From an uncultured Eubacteriales bacterium (GTDB taxonomy: Bacteria; Bacillota; Clostridia; Oscillospirales; Oscillospiraceae), in NCBI GenBank assembly GCA_900321275.1, contig ONVI01000002.1, positions 1 through 64,000 of the forward strand: a stretch of 64,000 nt of DNA. Direction: 5' to 3'. A program made the translations under genes and the position numbers. Under the pieces are notes generated by a model. That model was not told the DNA's origin, did no database searches, and saw only the letters and a program-made list of their open reading frames with translations. How positions within the stretch are numbered: the stretch's first letter is position 1; each line of letters opens with the position of its first letter. Below, in pieces: positions 17,093 to 25,491 of the stretch.

Positions 17093-19126
17093 TTAACTGT
17101 CATACCCGCGCATGCGGCGGTATGCGCGCTGCACGCCGGGAAAGCTGCACTTGACCCAGTTTTTGAGGCGATAGCCCAGCGGCATTGCCTTGAGAAGCTT
17201 GCTGTACGGAGGCTTACGCTGTTCACTGTCGCGGCCCTCGATATACATAAGCTCAAATTCGCGTTCAAGGATGGTGCGGTCGACCAGTACCTGGACTTCC
17301 TCCGGCGCGTGGGGTCGGAAGGCGCGCAGCATTTCCACCTTGCCGATGATGAAGCGGCGCAGCTTGTCGTACTGCCGATCGACGCCTGAGCTCCAGGCGC
17401 TGGCGTTGGAGTTGATGCGATAGACGGACATGCACCGGTCAATATAATGGATCTTGCCGTTTAATCGCAGCCAGAGGGCGTCGGGGTAGTCGCCGAAGTC
17501 GTATTCGCAGGCGACTTCATAGAAGTCCGGCGGGTTGGCCAGAATCTCACGCTTGCCCACAAGAGAGCTGGTATGGTAGGCGCCGGACATGCCGGGAACA
17601 ATATACTCAAAGCCGACGCCGCCCTCATAGCGGTCGAGCAGCAGTTCGTTGTGCCCATCCTCACAGAAATGGAGCACCGTGTTGTGCACACAGGCGGAAT
17701 AGTCCGGATGCTCCTCAAGATAGTCCACCTGCCGCTGGAGTTTCGTGGGATCGGTCCAGTAGTCGTCCCCCTCGCAGAAGGCGACATATTTGCCGCGGGC
17801 GTTGGGGTAGAAGACGACCTGATAGATGTCGATATGCTGGGAATAGAGATTCTTTTCCTGATAGAAGGGCCGGATGATGTCGGGGTATTTCGCGGCGTAC
17901 TCACGGATAATGTCGCGGGTGGAGTCAGTCGAGACGTCGTCGTTGACCAGCACCTCAAAGGGGAAACGGGTGCGCTGGTTCACAAAGCCGTCGAGAGCGT
18001 CGCGCAGGAAGGCCTCGTGATTGTACGCGGTACAGAGTATAGACACAAGGCATTGATCCGAGACGGTTTTTCCGATGTAAGCCCCCTGCTCCCGCATCTC
18101 CGACAGATTTTCGGGAGAGAGCGGGAGTACCGGCAGACTGCCCGCTTTTACGGACACATAGCCGCGCTGTCTGCGGTACATGCGCTGGATACCCGGGAAA
18201 AGACATTTGAGCCGGTTCTTGAAGCGGTAGGAGAAGGGCTTTTGCGCAAGGATCTCGTCGTAGGGCGGCTTGCGCTGATCCGCGTCGCGCCCCTCAATAT
18301 ACATGAGCTCGAATTCCTTTTCAAGGATCGCCTGATCCACCACGTCGAGCTGATCCTTCGGCGCCCAGGGGCGGAAGGCGCGCAGCAGCTCACACTTGCC
18401 GATGATGAACTCGCGCAGCTTGTCGTATTGCCCATCGACGGCGGCGCTCCAGGAGGCGCTGCCCGAGTGGATGCGGTAGACCGACATGCACTCCTTGAGA
18501 CAGCGGATCGGGCCGTTGACATACATCCAGAGGGCGTCCGGATGATCGCCGAAGCCATAGCTCAGGCCGACATAGAAAAAGTCCTGGGGATTTGCGATAA
18601 TGGATTTTTTCGCGACGATGGAGCTCGTGTGGAAGGAAAAGGACATGCCGTTGCAGATATCCTCGAAGCGCACGTCGCAATCCTCCGTGTGCGGAAGCAG
18701 CGGCCTGTCCTTCCCGTTCCCGCTGCAGTAGTGCAGCATGGTGTTGTGCACGCAGGCGGAGTATTCCGGATGAGCCTCCAGAAAATCCACCTGCCGTTGG
18801 AGCTTCATGGGATCCGTCCAGTAATCGTCCCCTTCGCACAGGGCGATATACTTGCCGCGCGCCTGGGGATACAGCACCTCCAGACACAGATCCTTCCCCT
18901 GGGAATAGAGATTCACGGGCTGATAAAAGGGACGGATCAGCTCGGGATATTTTGCGGCGTATTCGCGCACGATCTCCGCCGTCGAGTCGGTCGAGGCGTC
19001 GTCGTTGATGAGAATCTCAATGGGGAAGTTCACCTTCTGCATGAGAAAGCCCTCCAGCGTGTCGCGGAGGTAATCCTCATGATTATAGGTCAGACAGCAG
19101 ATTGAGACGAGGATGTTGTTCTCCAT
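17093..19126 (-). CDS. Glycosyltransferase made of two tandem GT2 units
   Basis: 677 residues that contain the same family 2 glycosyltransferase module twice (about 6-335 and 348-677). Both copies show the N-terminal VSI-C-YNHE start, NDD-STDST, REYAAKYP, IRPFYQ, the DXD-type CEGDDYWTDP, KLQRQVD, YSACVHNT and the distal FELMYIEGRD. Both modules keep their metal-binding aspartates, so both may be active and could build a disaccharide unit. The ATG at 19126 has TTGGAG in front; an upstream in-frame extension has none. Located upstream of the flippase gene. Confidence 0.85.
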   Translation of the reverse strand: MENNILVSICCLTYNHEDYLRDTLEGFLMQKVNFPIEILINDDASTDSTAEIVREYAAKYPELIRPFYQPVNLYSQGKDLCLEVLYPQARGKYIALCEGDDYWTDPMKLQRQVDFLEAHPEYSACVHNTMLHYCSGNGKDRPLLPHTEDCDVRFEDICNGMSFSFHTSSIVAKKSIIANPQDFFYVGLSYGFGDHPDALWMYVNGPIRCLKECMSVYRIHSGSASWSAAVDGQYDKLREFIIGKCELLRAFRPWAPKDQLDVVDQAILEKEFELMYIEGRDADQRKPPYDEILAQKPFSYRFKNRLKCLFPGIQRMYRRQRGYVSVKAGSLPVLPLSPENLSEMREQGAYIGKTVSDQCLVSILCTAYNHEAFLRDALDGFVNQRTRFPFEVLVNDDVSTDSTRDIIREYAAKYPDIIRPFYQEKNLYSQHIDIYQVVFYPNARGKYVAFCEGDDYWTDPTKLQRQVDYLEEHPDYSACVHNTVLHFCEDGHNELLLDRYEGGVGFEYIVPGMSGAYHTSSLVGKREILANPPDFYEVACEYDFGDYPDALWLRLNGKIHYIDRCMSVYRINSNASAWSSGVDRQYDKLRRFIIGKVEMLRAFRPHAPEEVQVLVDRTILEREFELMYIEGRDSEQRKPPYSKLLKAMPLGYRLKNWVKCSFPGVQRAYRRMRGYDS

Positions 19127-19267
19127 ATTTGGCTCCAAACTGTTTTCTCTCGCCTCCCCCAGCCGCTTGCGGCGAATGGGGGAGGATGCTGACGCGCGGG
19201 AAGCGCGCGACATTCCAAGCTTTGCTGACCGCTTCGGCGGCGGAAGGGGTTTGCTTTATCGGAAAGC

Positions 19268-20179
19268 TTATTCGCACAGTGCCTTTGCGGTCTGCGCGGC
19301 GACCTTGGCGTTGTTGAGCACCAGCTTGATGTTGGATTCGAGACTGTCACCGCCGGTGAGCTCCACAACCTTTGCCAGCAGGAAGGGGGTTGTCTCCTTG
19401 CCGTGGATGCCCTGCGCCTTTGCCTCCTGCAGCGCCTGCTCGATGGCGGCGTCGATGACCTGTTTGTCCATGGCGTATTCTTCGGGGATAGGATTGGTGA
19501 CCAGCATACCGCCCTTGTAGGCCAGCTCACGCTGGGCGCGGAACATGGCGGCCAGCTCCGCCGGGGAATCCACGCGGTAGTCCACGCCGAAACCGGACTG
19601 ACGGGTATAGAAGGCGGGCAGCTCCTCCGTGCCGTAGCCGATCACGGGCACGCCCTTGGTCTCGAGATATTCCAGCGTGAGGCCGAGATCGAGGATGGAC
19701 TTCGCGCCCGCGCAGACGACCATGACCGGCGTCTGGGCCAGTTCCTCCAGATCGGCGGAGATGTCCATGGTGACCTCCGCGCCCCGGTGTACGCCGCCGA
19801 TGCCGCCGGTGGCGAAAATCTTGATGCCCGCCATGTGGGCGATGATCATGGTGGTGGCGACAGTGGTTGCGCCGTCGGCCTTTCTCGCGACCAGCGCGGG
19901 CAGATCACGGCGGCTGGCTTTGGCGACGCCTCTTCCGGTTTTGCCGAGGTATTCGATCTCCTCGCGGCTCAGACCTGCCTTGAGTCTGCCGCCGATGACG
20001 GCGATGGTGGCGGGCGTCGCGCCGTTAGAGCGAATCGTCTGCTCGACCAGCAGCGCTGTTTCTACGTTCTTTGGATAGGGCATGCCATGGGAGATGATGG
20101 TGCTTTCCAGCGCGACGACGGGCTTGCCCGCCTCCAGCGCGGCCTTAACTTCGGGGGAAATATCAAGATGCTGATTCAT
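19268..20179 (-). CDS. psuG: Pseudouridine-5'-phosphate glycosidase
   Basis: 303 residues, full family length. PsuG reversibly splits pseudouridine 5'-phosphate to uracil and ribose 5-phosphate in pseudouridine catabolism. Recognisable blocks are VVALESTIISHGMPYP near the N-terminus (with the catalytic Glu), GVAKASRRDLP, ATGGIGGVHRGAE, VVCAGAKSILDL and the distal NPIPEE. The ATG at 20179 follows AGGAG. It lies downstream of a BMP-type nucleoside ABC transporter on the same strand, separated by a hairpin and a palindromic repeat. No pseudouridine kinase (PsuK) is in the window. Confidence 0.92.
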   Translation of the reverse strand: MNQHLDISPEVKAALEAGKPVVALESTIISHGMPYPKNVETALLVEQTIRSNGATPATIAVIGGRLKAGLSREEIEYLGKTGRGVAKASRRDLPALVARKADGATTVATTMIIAHMAGIKIFATGGIGGVHRGAEVTMDISADLEELAQTPVMVVCAGAKSILDLGLTLEYLETKGVPVIGYGTEELPAFYTRQSGFGVDYRVDSPAELAAMFRAQRELAYKGGMLVTNPIPEEYAMDKQVIDAAIEQALQEAKAQGIHGKETTPFLLAKVVELTGGDSLESNIKLVLNNAKVAAQTAKALCE

Positions 20180-20214
20180 AGTATACTCCTGTAAAGTTGA
20201 TATTGTCACACGAA

Positions 20215-20247
20215 AGAGGCTGTGAAGAACTTGCTTTCACAGCCTCT
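20215..20247. terminator. Hairpin between the permease and psuG genes
   Basis: A perfect 12-bp stem (20215-20226 with 20236-20247). On the minus strand it is followed only by TTT, so it may be a weak terminator or an RNA-stabilising hairpin. Confidence 0.5.
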
Positions 20248-20254
20248 TCTGTGT

Positions 20255-20331
20255 GTCATGCCGAGGGGCGAAGCGACGAAGAATCTTTTACAATATGGCG
20301 GTTAAGATCCTTCGCCGGCGCTCAGGATGAC
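20255..20331. repeat. Dispersed intergenic palindrome, copy 1
   Basis: The ends read GTCAT...CGAG and CTCAGGATGAC, with arms containing GAAGAATCTT and AAGATCCTTC. Related copies lie at 36850-36920 and 59317-59353. This kind of TCATCCTGAG palindrome is common between genes of gut Firmicutes. Confidence 0.55.
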
Positions 20332-20354
20332 AAAGGCGGCGGTAAGAACGGAAC

Positions 20355-21299
20355 TTACTTGGCCTTGATGTAGGGCTTGCCGTTGGCAGCGGGGACGCGG
20401 GACTTGCCGACGAAGAGCACCAGCACAATGACTGTGACCACATAGGGGATCATGGAAATGAGGTGCATGTTGACGCCCGAGGAACCGCCGAGCACCACCT
20501 TGAGGCCCGAGCAGAAGCCGAACAGCAGACAGCCGATCAGTGCGCCCTGCGGACGGAACTTGCCGAAGATGACCGCCGCGATGGCGATAAAGCCCTGGCC
20601 CACGATGGAGATGGGACGGAACTGCGTGGAGATGGTCATGGTGACGCAGGCGCCGCCCAGACCGGCGAGGAAGCCGGAGATGCACACACAGGCGAAGCGC
20701 ATGGCGATGACGTTGATGCCCAGCGTCTCACAGGCCTGGGGGTGCTCGCCGCAGGCGCGCAGACGCAGGCCGAAGCGCGTCTTGTAGAACACGAACCAGA
20801 CGATCACAACCGCGATGAAGACCAGATAGGTGGAGACGTAGTTGGCGAAGACGTTGTCCATAAAACGGCCGAACACCGTGGAGGTGTCAAAGACGCCCGC
20901 AAAGAGCTTCGGGATTTTCTGGGAAGCGGTCAGCGGAATGGTGTCGGTGGAATCGAAGAGAACCTTGGCCAGCATGATGACGATACCGGGGCCGAGCATG
21001 TTGATGGCAGTGCCGGCGATGGTCTGGTCTGCGCCGAGGTTGACGGTGGCGACGGCATGGAGCATGCCGAAGAAGGCGCCCGCGAGACCGCCGCACAGGA
21101 AACCGATCCAGGGATTACCGGTGAAGTAGGCGACGACTGTGCCGGTAAAGGCGCCGGCGGTCATCATACCCTCAATGCCGATGTTGACCACACCCGAGAC
21201 CTCCGAGAAGCAGGAGCCGAGCGCGCCGTAAAGCAGCGGGGTCGCGTAGACCAGCGTGGCAAAGAGGATAATGCCGAGACTGTTCACAAAGTTTGTCAT
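20355..21299 (-). CDS. Nucleoside-type ABC transporter permease (YufQ/NupQ-like)
   Basis: 314-residue membrane protein of the BPD_transp_2 family with about eight hydrophobic segments. The conserved start region contains GALGSCFSEVSGVVNIGIEGMM, typical of YufQ/NupQ and BMP-linked permeases, and the cytoplasmic loop GLRLRACGEHPQACETLGI contacts the ATPase. Its start overlaps the stop of the partner permease by 4 nt. It should form a heterodimer with that partner to import nucleosides bound by the BMP protein. Confidence 0.9.
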   Translation of the reverse strand: MTNFVNSLGIILFATLVYATPLLYGALGSCFSEVSGVVNIGIEGMMTAGAFTGTVVAYFTGNPWIGFLCGGLAGAFFGMLHAVATVNLGADQTIAGTAINMLGPGIVIMLAKVLFDSTDTIPLTASQKIPKLFAGVFDTSTVFGRFMDNVFANYVSTYLVFIAVVIVWFVFYKTRFGLRLRACGEHPQACETLGINVIAMRFACVCISGFLAGLGGACVTMTISTQFRPISIVGQGFIAIAAVIFGKFRPQGALIGCLLFGFCSGLKVVLGGSSGVNMHLISMIPYVVTVIVLVLFVGKSRVPAANGKPYIKAK

Positions 21300-22438
21300 T
21301 TTTTCTCATCCTCCTTCTGCTGCTGTTCATGAGCCGTCTTGTCAGCCGCAGCCTCTGCGTTGCGGTTGGCGTGGGTGCTGAAGCGGCCGAGGTTTTCAAA
21401 GATCACGGAGATGGCGATGAAGAAGACGACTGTGCCGACAATGACGCTGATGAGCTGGGTGGGGACGCCCTCAAGATTCAGCTTGCTGCCGCCGTACATC
21501 AGCCCGCCGTAGAAGATGCCCGCCACCAATACGCCAAAGGGATTGGAGCAGCCGATCAGCGCGACCACGATGCCGGCAAAGCCGAAGCCCTCCTGACTGG
21601 AGAAGATGGAGATGCGCTTGCCCATGCCCATAAGCTGCAGCGCGCCCGCAAGTCCGGCCAGCGCGCCGGAGATGGCCAGCGCCGTGAGGATGGAGCGGTT
21701 GACGTTGATGCCGCCGTACTCGGCCGCAAATTTGTTGGCGCCGACCGCCTTCAGCTCGTAGCCGAGGGTGGTCTTTTCAATGACGAACCATACGATCAGC
21801 GTTACAACGATGGCAACCAGAAAGCCCCAGTTAGCCGTCGGGGCGAGGCCCATGCTCTTGATGAAGTCCTTGGAGAAGAGGAGGCTTGCGTTATCGGAGA
21901 TATTCTTGGTTGCTTCGGCGGTGCCGTCGTTCTTGATCGCGGGGATACCGGCGATGAAATTGGAAAGATAGAAGGCAATCCAGTTGAACATGATCATGGA
22001 AAGCACTTCATTGATGCCCCATTTGGTTTTCAGCACGCCGACGATGATGCCCCAGACAGCGCCCGCGGCCATTGCCGCGAGGAAGCACAGCGGGATCAGG
22101 ATGGGCTTGGGGAGGCTGCCCGCGAGGATGCCGACGCAGGCGGCTGCCATGGAGCCGACCACGAACTGACCCTCCGCGCCGATGTTGAAAACACCGGTCT
22201 TAAACGAGAAGGCCACCGACAGACCTGCCACAATGTAGGGCACAGAGTAAACGATCACATAGGAGAAGCCCTTGAGACTGGTGACGCTGGAAATCAGACG
22301 CCCGTAGGCGGCACTCACGGACAGACCCATGATCGAGAGGAAAACTGCGCCCACGAGAAAGCCCAGGAAGATAGACAGCAGAATGTGGATAAAGCGGTTT
22401 TCCGCAATGACCTCGAGGAAGCTCTTTTTACGTGTCAT
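21296..22438 (-). CDS. Nucleoside-type ABC transporter permease (YufP/NupP-like)
   Basis: 380-residue BPD_transp_2 family permease. The N-terminal cytoplasmic stretch and first helices are followed by AFKTGVFNIGAEGQFVVGS-like sequence and the ATPase-contact loop GYELKAVGANKFAAEYGGI. It is longer than the partner because of an N-terminal extension and a charged Lys/Glu/Gln-rich C-terminal tail. It overlaps both neighbours by 4 nt, so the ATPase and both permeases are translationally coupled. Confidence 0.9.
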   Translation of the reverse strand: MTRKKSFLEVIAENRFIHILLSIFLGFLVGAVFLSIMGLSVSAAYGRLISSVTSLKGFSYVIVYSVPYIVAGLSVAFSFKTGVFNIGAEGQFVVGSMAAACVGILAGSLPKPILIPLCFLAAMAAGAVWGIIVGVLKTKWGINEVLSMIMFNWIAFYLSNFIAGIPAIKNDGTAEATKNISDNASLLFSKDFIKSMGLAPTANWGFLVAIVVTLIVWFVIEKTTLGYELKAVGANKFAAEYGGINVNRSILTALAISGALAGLAGALQLMGMGKRISIFSSQEGFGFAGIVVALIGCSNPFGVLVAGIFYGGLMYGGSKLNLEGVPTQLISVIVGTVVFFIAISVIFENLGRFSTHANRNAEAAADKTAHEQQQKEDEKK

Positions 22439-23976
22439 GCCTTTTTCCCTCCTCCCGCCATCATCAGGCCGAGATCGTTCTCATTCGCGTCCTTGCCGGG
22501 GATGGAGGCGACGATCTGACCGTCAAAGATGACGTCGATGATATCCGAAAGACTCATGATTTCATCCAGCTCAAAGCTCACAAGCAGAACCGCCTTGCCC
22601 TTGTTGCGCTGTTCGACGATGTACTTGTGCACATACTCAATGGCGCCGACGTCAAGACCGCGGGTGGGGTTTACGGCGATGAGCAGATCCTTGTCGTTCT
22701 GCACCTCGCGGGCGATGATGACCTTCTGCTGGTTGCCGCCGGAGAGCGTACCCGCCGGGCGCTTTTCACTGTTGCCCGGTCGAATGTCATATTTCTCGAT
22801 CGACTGGGTGGCATGGGCGAAAATAGGATCGCGCTGGAGAACGTTGTTTTTGGCGAAGGGACTCTTTTCAAAATTCTGGAGGATCAGGTTGTCCTCGATG
22901 GAGAAGTCCAGAACCAGACCGTGCTTCTGACGGTCGGCGGGGATGGAGGAGACGCCGTGATTGAAGCCGTAGGACGGCGACTTGTTGAACACGTCGGCGC
23001 CGTTGACCAGCACCTGACCGGAGGTGCCCTTGCGCAGGCCGGTGATGACCTCAACCAGCTCGGTCTGGCCGTTGCCGTCGATACCGGCGATGCCGACGAT
23101 CTCGCCCCGGCGAACCTGCAGATTCAGACCCTTGACGATCTCTATCCCGCGGTAGTCCAGACAGTGCAGATCCTTTACGTCAAGCACGACCTCGCCCGGC
23201 TCCTGCTCGGGCTTGTCCACCTTGAAGGTGACCTTGCGGCCGACCATCATGGCGGCCAGGTCGTTCTCATCCACCTTGTCCACATCCACGGTGTCGATGT
23301 ACTTGCCCATGCGGATGATGGTGCAGAAGTCGGCGGACTCCTTGATCTCCTTGAGCTTGTGGGTGATGATGATAATGCTCTTGCCGTCCTTGACAAGATT
23401 GTGCATGATGGCGATGAGCTCGGTAATCTCCTGCGGCGTGAGAGAGGAGGTGGGCTCGTCCAGAATGAGAATGTCCGCGCCGCGGTAGAGAGCCTTCAGA
23501 ATCTCCACGCGCTGCTGCATGCCGACGGAGATATCCTCAATCTTCGCGTCGGGGTCGATGGACAGGCCGTAGCGCTCGGAGATTTCCACCACGTTTTTGC
23601 GCGCGGCAGCCATGTCCAGCTTGACGCCTTTGGTCGGCTCGGTGCCGAGGACGATGTTCTCCGTGACGGTGAAGGGCTGAATCAGCATAAAGTGCTGGTG
23701 CACCATGCCGATGCCCGCGTCGATGGCGTCGCGGGGGTTGTTCATGACGATCTTTTTGCCGTTGACCAGAATATCGCCGGAGGTGGGCTTGAGCAGACCG
23801 TAAAGCTGGTTCATCAGCGTCGATTTGCCCGCGCCGTTTTCGCCGAGGATCGCGTGGATTTCGCCTTTGTGGACGGTGAGATTGATGCCGTCATTGGCTG
23901 TGAAATTGCCGAAGCGCTTGACAATGTTGCGCATTTCGATGACGGGCGTATTCATGTCCACATACTGTTTTGCCAA
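22435..23976 (-). CDS. Nucleoside-type ABC transporter ATPase with two ABC domains (YufO/NupO-like)
   Basis: 513 residues holding two nucleotide-binding domains, as in sugar and nucleoside importers. Domain 1 has Walker A GENGAGKST and Walker B LILDEPTS with signature ISVGMQQR. Domain 2 has a degenerate P-loop region (GIAGIDGNGQTEL), signature LSGGNQQK and Walker B region LLIAVNPTRGLD. The second site is therefore likely the weaker one, as is usual in this family. The most upstream start is TTG at 23976; an ATG at 23955 is an alternative, and neither has a strong ribosome binding site. Confidence 0.9.
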   Translation of the reverse strand: MAKQYVDMNTPVIEMRNIVKRFGNFTANDGINLTVHKGEIHAILGENGAGKSTLMNQLYGLLKPTSGDILVNGKKIVMNNPRDAIDAGIGMVHQHFMLIQPFTVTENIVLGTEPTKGVKLDMAAARKNVVEISERYGLSIDPDAKIEDISVGMQQRVEILKALYRGADILILDEPTSSLTPQEITELIAIMHNLVKDGKSIIIITHKLKEIKESADFCTIIRMGKYIDTVDVDKVDENDLAAMMVGRKVTFKVDKPEQEPGEVVLDVKDLHCLDYRGIEIVKGLNLQVRRGEIVGIAGIDGNGQTELVEVITGLRKGTSGQVLVNGADVFNKSPSYGFNHGVSSIPADRQKHGLVLDFSIEDNLILQNFEKSPFAKNNVLQRDPIFAHATQSIEKYDIRPGNSEKRPAGTLSGGNQQKVIIAREVQNDKDLLIAVNPTRGLDVGAIEYVHKYIVEQRNKGKAVLLVSFELDEIMSLSDIIDVIFDGQIVASIPGKDANENDLGLMMAGGGKKA

Positions 23977-24112
23977 ATTGACCGCCCCCTATGTAAAATA
24001 ATGTATTCCTTATGGGCTCCCTCCCTGAAGGAGCTGCGCCGCCCTCCGAACATGCAGAGGAACGCATGCGGAGTCCTTCCGCCACGGCGTTTGCGGGAGA
24101 CGCGCCGTGCCG

Positions 24113-24131
24113 CCTCCCTCAGAGAGGGAGG
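24113..24131. repeat. Hairpin after the isomerase-like gene
   Basis: Perfect CCTCCCTC / GAGGGAGG palindrome with a 3-nt loop, at the start of a 163-bp GC-rich spacer with further partial palindromes. It may limit read-through or stabilise mRNA. Confidence 0.4.
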
Positions 24132-24139
24132 TATTTGCG

Positions 24140-25327
24140 TTACCCAATCAGCTTGAAGAAAGCCTCCATATCGGCGGCGTGATTGCCGCGGCAGAGAATG
24201 TGGTGGTTGTTGATGGGATTTGTCAGGAAATAGCTGAAATCGTCGAGCTTTACCTTAATCTGCGTGCGGCAGAGCATATCGCTCCACGGCATATCGAGAA
24301 TCGTGCCCTCCTGCGCATGGAAGCGGGAGAGATCACCTTCGCACTTGAAAATGGTGCAGGGGCCTTCCTCAAACGTACCTTGAACGGCCACGCCGATGCC
24401 GGACTCGAAGTGCGTGTTGAAGCAGAAGGATTTGAGCATTGTGACGGGAATGGTGCAGTGGGCGAAGACGGCGGTTCCGGCCTTGGTGTCGAAGCGGCTG
24501 GGATTGCACATGAAGAGCGGCTCACCCGTGACGGCGCCGAGTACAGCCATCGAAAGAAGCGCGGGTACGTCACCCTCGCAGCCGCCGTAGATCCCCTCGG
24601 CGTTCAGGATCGACAGGCCGAGACAGCCGGTGGTCTTCACCGTGTCCAGCAGGTCAAAGCAGCGGACAGAAACGCCGCAGAGGTCATATTTCTCCACAAG
24701 CCGCTTGAAAGCGCCGTATACATACAGGGCCTTCTCAATCTCGGCCTTGTCAAAGGCCTGCTTTTTGAAAAGTGTGGTGTACTCGTTTTCGGGATAGCTC
24801 TCCTTCGCAATCTCTGCCAGCAGCTCGCTCATTTCGATGGAAACGAAGCCCATGCCGAGCTTGTCCATCATGGCCCTGGGGGCGTAATCGCTGGCGATGA
24901 GCCAGTCGGAAGGCTTGCCGATGCAGCCGAGCTTTTTGCCCTTCAGCGACGCTTTGGCGCGGTGGGCGTTTTTCAGCGCGCAGATGCGCCCGGCAACCTG
25001 TTCGATATCGCCGTGCAGGATCTCGCCGCTGCCGCCGTGCTTTTTCAAAAAGCTCAGGATCTCCATCGAGGCGGCGAGAGAGTTGCTGTCGCCGCTTGTG
25101 AGAATGTAGCAGTGCCGGGATTTGAGCTGATCGAACACCTCAAGGAAATAACCCTCGCTGCCGCCGGAGGCGACATAGAGCAGGGCAAAATCATCAGCCA
25201 GATACTGATCGAGAGAGACCTTCTCCAGCTTCTCGCCCAGTGCATCGGACAGGGAATCGATGTAGCGGTGCATACGCTCCTCCGTGATCTGAGAGAGCGG
25301 GCTTTTGATCTGATAAAAAACAGCCAT
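24140..25327 (-). CDS. L-fucose/L-arabinose isomerase-fold protein of unknown substrate
   Basis: 395 residues that resemble the FucI/AraA-like fold (COG2407-type): an N-terminal Rossmann-like half, then a C-terminal half with GCEGDVPALLSM (about residue 265) and conserved Glu/His positions (EGPC, EGDLSRFH, NHH near the end) where the isomerases bind a metal. Short for a classical fucose isomerase (about 590). The ATG at 25327 has AAGGAG 9 nt upstream. It lies between the BMP binding protein and the ABC transporter genes, so it probably acts on the pentose released from imported nucleosides (inference). Confidence 0.65.
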   Translation of the reverse strand: MAVFYQIKSPLSQITEERMHRYIDSLSDALGEKLEKVSLDQYLADDFALLYVASGGSEGYFLEVFDQLKSRHCYILTSGDSNSLAASMEILSFLKKHGGSGEILHGDIEQVAGRICALKNAHRAKASLKGKKLGCIGKPSDWLIASDYAPRAMMDKLGMGFVSIEMSELLAEIAKESYPENEYTTLFKKQAFDKAEIEKALYVYGAFKRLVEKYDLCGVSVRCFDLLDTVKTTGCLGLSILNAEGIYGGCEGDVPALLSMAVLGAVTGEPLFMCNPSRFDTKAGTAVFAHCTIPVTMLKSFCFNTHFESGIGVAVQGTFEEGPCTIFKCEGDLSRFHAQEGTILDMPWSDMLCRTQIKVKLDDFSYFLTNPINNHHILCRGNHAADMEAFFKLIG

Positions 25328-25383
25328 AGGCGGCAACTCCTTTTCAGCTTTATTGGTTTTCTCAAAGATTATAAAGATAAGAT

Positions 25384-25412
25384 ATTATATCATACAGAAA
25401 GCCGCTTTTCCA
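25384..25412 (-). promoter_or_regulatory. Internal promoter of the isomerase-like/ABC transporter unit
   Basis: Minus strand TGGAAA (25412-25407), 17-nt spacer, TATAAT (25389-25384) with a TG extended -10. It lies between the BMP gene terminator and the isomerase-like gene. Confidence 0.6.
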
Positions 25413-25446
25413 CTGTTTCTTCCAAATGACAATAAAAAACCTCAAC

Positions 25447-25477
25447 AAAAAAAGCACCCCGCAAAATTGCGGGGTGC
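25447..25477 (-). terminator. Intrinsic terminator after the BMP binding protein gene
   Basis: 10-bp GC-rich stem (25454-25463 with 25468-25477), followed on the minus strand by seven T residues (25453-25447). Confidence 0.9.
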
Positions 25478-25491
25478 AGGAGAGCAAAATA

